NCBI GenBank assembly: GCA_031763025.1
Contig: JASSKH010000012.1
Location: 5,427,397-5,491,396, forward strand
DNA length: 64,000 bases
Source of the DNA: Macrocystis pyrifera
Lineage: Eukaryota; Sar; Phaeophyceae; Laminariales; Laminariaceae
Direction of reading: 5' to 3'
Both the position numbers and the translations under genes were made by a program. Of the stretch, positions 45,104 through 64,000 are shown piece by piece (the first letter of the stretch is position 1; each line of letters opens with the position of its first letter). The notes beneath the pieces were generated by a model. The model saw only the letters and a list, made by a program, of their open reading frames with translations. It was not told the DNA's origin and did no database searches.

Positions 45104-45640
45104 ATATACTCATTATCATGCATGGCGGCAGTCGTATGACCATAGACCCACGCATCCCTACAATGCCGGGACGCAACAAAACACGTCGAGTTTTCACCAA
45201 CCAGGCATAATTTGCTTTGCTTGCACCAAGGGCGAAGCGCCGTGAGGTGTATGGCGAGTGCCATAAAAGGGTGAGCTGCATCCTACAACTACGGGGGTCC
45301 ATAGTTAACAGGACCAAATTTTGTTACTAAAAAACAGGTAAATATATAGGTTTTTATGTATACCATAGGTCCTATTAACTATGGATCACCGTAATAAGAA
45401 CCGCTTGTGAGGCGGACTTTCTCGCAATACGGATGACTTGCGTCGAATGAGTTTAATTATTAGTTTTCCGATGTGGCCACTTTCCGAGAGCAACGGAAGT
45501 ATTACTTACGTAACTGCCTCGTGGATGCCTTACGATAAACCTGGTTCACACTTCGTGATAAGATCACTCCCATTGTGCGAAGTTAAAGCTCTTTACCCCG
45601 CATAAATGACTTAACTCGACCGCCAGCCATGGCAACCGCC
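45104..45640 (-). mobile_element. CT-SINE, split by a TF1, no G tract
   Basis: ATACTCATTATCATGCATGG, CGCATCCCTACAATGCCGG, then TF1 at 45287-45396 inside CATCCTAC|TA|AGAACCGC, then GGCGGACTTTCTCGC and CGACCGCCAGCC. One of the few copies with no homopolymer at its 3' end: the flank is AAGAAATACAAA. Confidence 0.86.
45287..45396. mobile_element. Foldback element TF1 inserted in a CT-SINE
   Basis: ACTACGGGGGTCCATAGTTA to ATTAACTATGGATCACCGTA then ATA. The unsplit CT-SINE sequence reads CCTACTAAGAACC, so TF1 entered at that TA. Confidence 0.9.
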
Positions 45641-46969
45641 AAAACGCTAAAAAAGGGGGGGAAGGGTGAAAATAGAAAAGAAGGCCAGCCGAAACGAGAA
45701 ACACGTACCAAGTTTTCGCTGCGGAAACATGGTAATATTGCCGACATCGACACTGCTCCCCCTCGCCAAAACCTCACACATCCCCGACCCCTCCCCCCCC
45801 CCCCCCCCCCCCTCATGTTTCTACCCTCACCACCTCGTCCGCCTCCCCTCCTCCCCTTCCGTACGTATGTACCAGAGGCGTGCACGAGAGGGGGGGGGGG
45901 GGGGCAAGGGCAGTATATCAAATGCAGCAACACAAACAAAATAGGCCGAATTCACCGATTCAAAACGAAAGCATATATATACCTGGTATAATATCATTCA
46001 GCAGGAATGCGTACAGGCAGCAAAATGGTACACGCGGAAGAAGCACAAGTGGAAACCCGTCAAACGAAGCCCGCCTGCAACCCATAGTTGCAACACAATC
46101 TACAAATGCATTTCAAGAACACAAAACACAACCGAACACAACCACGCTATCTGACCTTAATTAACGCAAAACAAAAACGCACGATTTTCAGAACAGCACC
46201 CCACGTTTTCGCAGACAACGCTGACATAAAACTAGTGTAAAACAACTTGTTTTTAACATTCGTAAAAAGGGGAGATATATAAAAATTGCACAACCCTAAA
46301 ACGCACACCGAAGTCAAAAAACGACAAAAAAAAACAAAACAAACCGTGGCACTCACTTTGAACGAACGAAAGGGTACACGCGAAAAAAAAAAACAAAAGT
46401 TGGAAAGCGAGAAAAAAAAAAACGGGCAGCGGCGTTGCCCCTCTGTTCCCATCGCGTCGGTCCATGGAACAAACAACTACGAAAAAACGACGGCAAAAAA
46501 ACTACAAAATGAACATACTATTTATACCGTAACAAATAAGCAATTATCGACCACAGCAAGGAAGTGGAGGGAAAAAACGAACAAAAAAAAAAAACGAACA
46601 CCGTAGCCCCTATCTTCCCATCGTGTCGGCCCAACCGGCGCCCGCCACACAAAAAAAAAACAAGAACAACAAAACAAGCGACAACGAAACTACAAGAGTC
46701 AACAAAAAACCGAACGAAAAAAAAAACCGAATACAGATATGAATTTCGAAACAATTTAACAAAGCAAAAAATCGACCAAACCCCGAACAAGAATCTACAA
46801 AAAAAAAAAGACCAGCATCAGCAATACTACTACCATCAAACAACTGAACACGGTAATGACCACGAAGAAGACAGCAAGGACAAGGAGGAGCGGCCCAACG
46901 CAGACAGACCCTGCTCTTCCGCGCGCGATACTCTCGTCGCAAAATTAAGAAAAGTCCCGTTCCCAAGAC

Positions 46970-47640
46970 AATCCCGTGGCGAAAGAGTCTCGCCGTAAGA
47001 CAAATCCCGTTGCAGAAGAGTCCCATTGCGCAAGATAATCGCGAGGAGGCGCAAAAGTCCCGCCTTACGACAATCCCGTTTGCAGGAAAATCCCGCTGGG
47101 GGGAAAAAATCCCGTTGCAGGAGAATCCCGTAGCGCGAGAGTCCCGTGTGGCGCAATACCATCCCGTGGCGAATGAGTCCCGTGACAAAAGAGAGTCTCG
47201 TGGAGCAAGAATTTCGCCCGCCGTACCGTACGTAAAGCAGACCCTGCTCTCTCGCGCAAGATACGTGCGTCGTGCGATAACGTCGTCACGCAAGCGTCCC
47301 GTCGAACAGCATTCCAGCGGCGCAAGAATCCCGTCGTGCGATACTCTCGTTGCAGGAAAAATCCCATGGTCGCGCGAGAGAATCCCGTATGCGCACGAGT
47401 CCTGTGTAAGATAATCCCGCGTGCGCAAGAGTCCCGCGACACAACAGAAATCCCGTCCCGCAAGAACCCCGCGGCGCAGTAGAATCCCATCGCGCATGAG
47501 TCCCGACACCCAACAGTCTCGTGGCGCAACATAACCCCGTGCCGCAATAAATCCCGTGACACAACAGTCCCGCGACGTAAGAGAATCCACTTGTGAACGA
47601 GTCCCGTGGCGCAAAAGTCCCGTGGCACGAGTCCTGCGGA
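46970..47640 (+). repeat. Degenerate 15-17-bp minisatellite (GAGTCCCGTGGCGCAA type)
   Basis: About 40 units such as CAAGAGTCCCGCGACACAAC and AATCCCGTTGCAGGAGAATC. It generates long frames on the - strand (e.g. 46610-47833) with repetitive composition that are not genes. Confidence 0.88.
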
Positions 47641-47679
47641 TCGTACCATAAAGCGCTGGAGTTGCAAGGGCGACGGCAG

Positions 47680-47795
47680 GCCCCAAAAAAAAAAAAAAAA
47701 CGCGACGATGTCTGCGCCTTCCCGCGGTCTCCCTCCCCCCCCCCCCCCCCCCCTCTGTTCGCGGCAACCCCCCCCCCCCCCCCCCCCCCCCCATC
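47680..47795 (+). repeat. Poly(A)/poly(C) low-complexity stretch
   Basis: A run at 47683-47700 and C runs at 47727-47752 and 47769-47792; no CT element terminus attached. Confidence 0.85.
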
Positions 47796-48363
47796 CCGCC
47801 GTCCCCCACCTCCGTCGGCTTTCCGTCTGGCATGAGCGAGGGGGTGAGGGAGAGAACCTAAAGTCTTCGCGGGAAACCATCCCACACTAACCCCAAAGTG
47901 CAGCTTGTGCCCGAATTATGCGTGCATTTTTCAAGGGGTTACTATATTGTAAGCTGCGAGTTCAGTTGTGCTGCAATAACCACAAAAAAAAACAACCAAC
48001 AATAAAAAAAGATAAAAAAAAAACGCACAATGTTTCCGATTGGCTGACTGCCTTTGTTTGGCCTGTGCACTAAGCAGTAAGTCCATCGTCCTCTAGTGTC
48101 GCCATCATTTCCGGATGTTTCGACACATATCACGCCGCTAGCGGCCCCTCTTACCCTTTACATGCACAACCTATTTGCTCCCCTCCCCCACCCTCACGCA
48201 CCCCCCACGTTCAATACCCCATCCCCACCCCCACTTACCCCCCCCCGCCTCCACATCTATATGCCCGCCCCAACCCCCTCCTCTCCCTCTCCATCACCCC
48301 CTCCGACTATGCTATGCCGCCTCCGATTCCTGCGTTCCCTCTCCTTGCTCCTCTCCCCCCTAC

Positions 48364-63529
<15,166 letters not shown>

Positions 63530-64000
63530 CTGTGTCGTTGGGGTTTCGTTTTGTAGGGACGGCGTTTTCTTTTTTAGAGCATTGTTCTTCGCCCAAGGGT
63601 GTTAGTTGTTGGGTTTCTGTTTTGTGGTTCGGGGCGGTTTGTGATTCATTTTGGGGTTATTGTATCCCGGGTGTCTGGTTTTTGGTTCTTCAGTTTTGCG
63701 CTCCAATTTTTTTTTCCCAGCTTGTTTGTTTTCGAGTTTTGCATCAGCGTCAAGGACAACCCCCCCCCGCCCCCCTCCTCCTCCTCCTCTTCCCAAGACA
63801 CGACCCCCGCGAGCTCAACGGGGGCGCCCGTTCGAAGGCAGCCCATGCCTCGCTGGAAATCTTAAGGCCACCACCTCTCAAAAGCTTTCCTCCTGTTGCG
63901 TTTGGGTGTGTCGGATACTACATACTCAAGTGGGTACCCCTAGTTAGGAGGGGTGTGATACAGGCCGAAAACATCCCTCTTACCTGACGTCCTCTCTTCT
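63530..64000 (-). other. GT14 intron upstream of the first visible exon
   Basis: Apart from the duplicated exon start at 63770-63872 I see only G/T-rich intron sequence and a (CCT)n stretch (63772-63790). Further GT14 exons lie beyond the window edge. Confidence 0.5.
63770..63872 (-). pseudogene. Frame-shifted duplicate of the GT14 exon start and acceptor
   Basis: Reverse strand reads GAGAGGTGGTGGCCTTAAG, TTTCCAGCGAGGC, CTTCGAACGGGCGCCC, matching the working exon (GGGAGGTGGTGGCCTTGAAC, CTTCGAACGGGCGCC). It encodes ALRFPARHGLPSNGR then a stop; ELAGVVSWE continues in the next frame, so one base has been gained. It also has an upstream acceptor-like CAACAG. Confidence 0.85.

Larger units (their letters stand above)
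42650..48363. other. Convergent intergenic region (RPN10 and GT14 3' ends)
   Basis: No gene recognised in 5.7 kb. It holds one TF3, three TF1, two CT-SINE and one CT-LINE copies, A-rich stretches (46280-46830) and a 16-bp-type minisatellite (46970-47640). Both neighbours' 3' UTRs and terminators must lie here, but I cannot place them. Confidence 0.6.

Noticed and set aside
46610..47833. 407-residue frame on the - strand, and two other long overlapping frames
   Set aside because: Made by the 15-17-bp minisatellite, whose units keep several frames open; no conserved motif.

Overview
This is eukaryotic nuclear DNA. It holds three multi-exon genes with GT-AG introns of roughly 0.7-10 kb, whose exons are short islands in a sea of repeats. 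Protein similarity is to general eukaryotic families. The gene style (GC-rich exons, long repeat-filled introns, a ClC-7-like exchanger with CBS domains, a plant-like RPN10 with three ubiquitin-interacting motifs, a GT14 glycosyltransferase) would suit a large-genome stramenopile alga such as a brown alga. That lineage is my inference and is not proven by the window.

Layout. (1) Positions 1-23018, + strand: 3' part of a ClC-type chloride/proton exchanger gene; 13 exons seen, and one more almost certainly lost in the 100-N gap at 15546-15645. (2) 23019-26744: intergenic, opening with a 17-bp-type minisatellite. (3) 26745-42649, + strand: complete RPN10/PSMD4 gene (26S proteasome ubiquitin receptor), 10 exons, first coding exon only 26 nt. 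(4) 42650-48363: convergent intergenic region full of mobile elements. (5) 48364-63529, - strand: 3' part of a GT14 (Branch-family, xylosyltransferase or core-2/I-type) gene, 5 exons, with a 10-kb intron that holds a nearly complete non-LTR retrotransposon. (6) 63530-64000: upstream intron with a frame-shifted duplicate of the first visible GT14 exon start. The three genes have no obvious functional link.

Repeats are the main story. An APE-type LINE (54438-57966) and many 3'-end fragments share their last ~75 bp with an abundant ~500-bp non-autonomous element. Both end in GAGTAC followed by a poly(C) run, often very long, and many copies have C (or G on the other strand) runs on both sides. 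In the ClC and GT14 genes many of these elements sit in sense orientation just upstream of a 3' splice site, so their C tails form the polypyrimidine tract. Three or four foldback DNA-transposon families with TA targets (about 25, 8, 5 and 1-2 copies) are interspersed. One of them, with ends CCACTC...GAGTGG, plausibly explains a strongly over-represented 9-mer TACCWGGTA, which looks like its excision footprint. A second SINE type has a tRNA-like head and a poly(A) tail. Several exon/intron boundaries are themselves tandemly duplicated.

Four coding exons need a one-base correction, three of them in homopolymer runs, to keep conserved frames. Assembly error is the likeliest cause.
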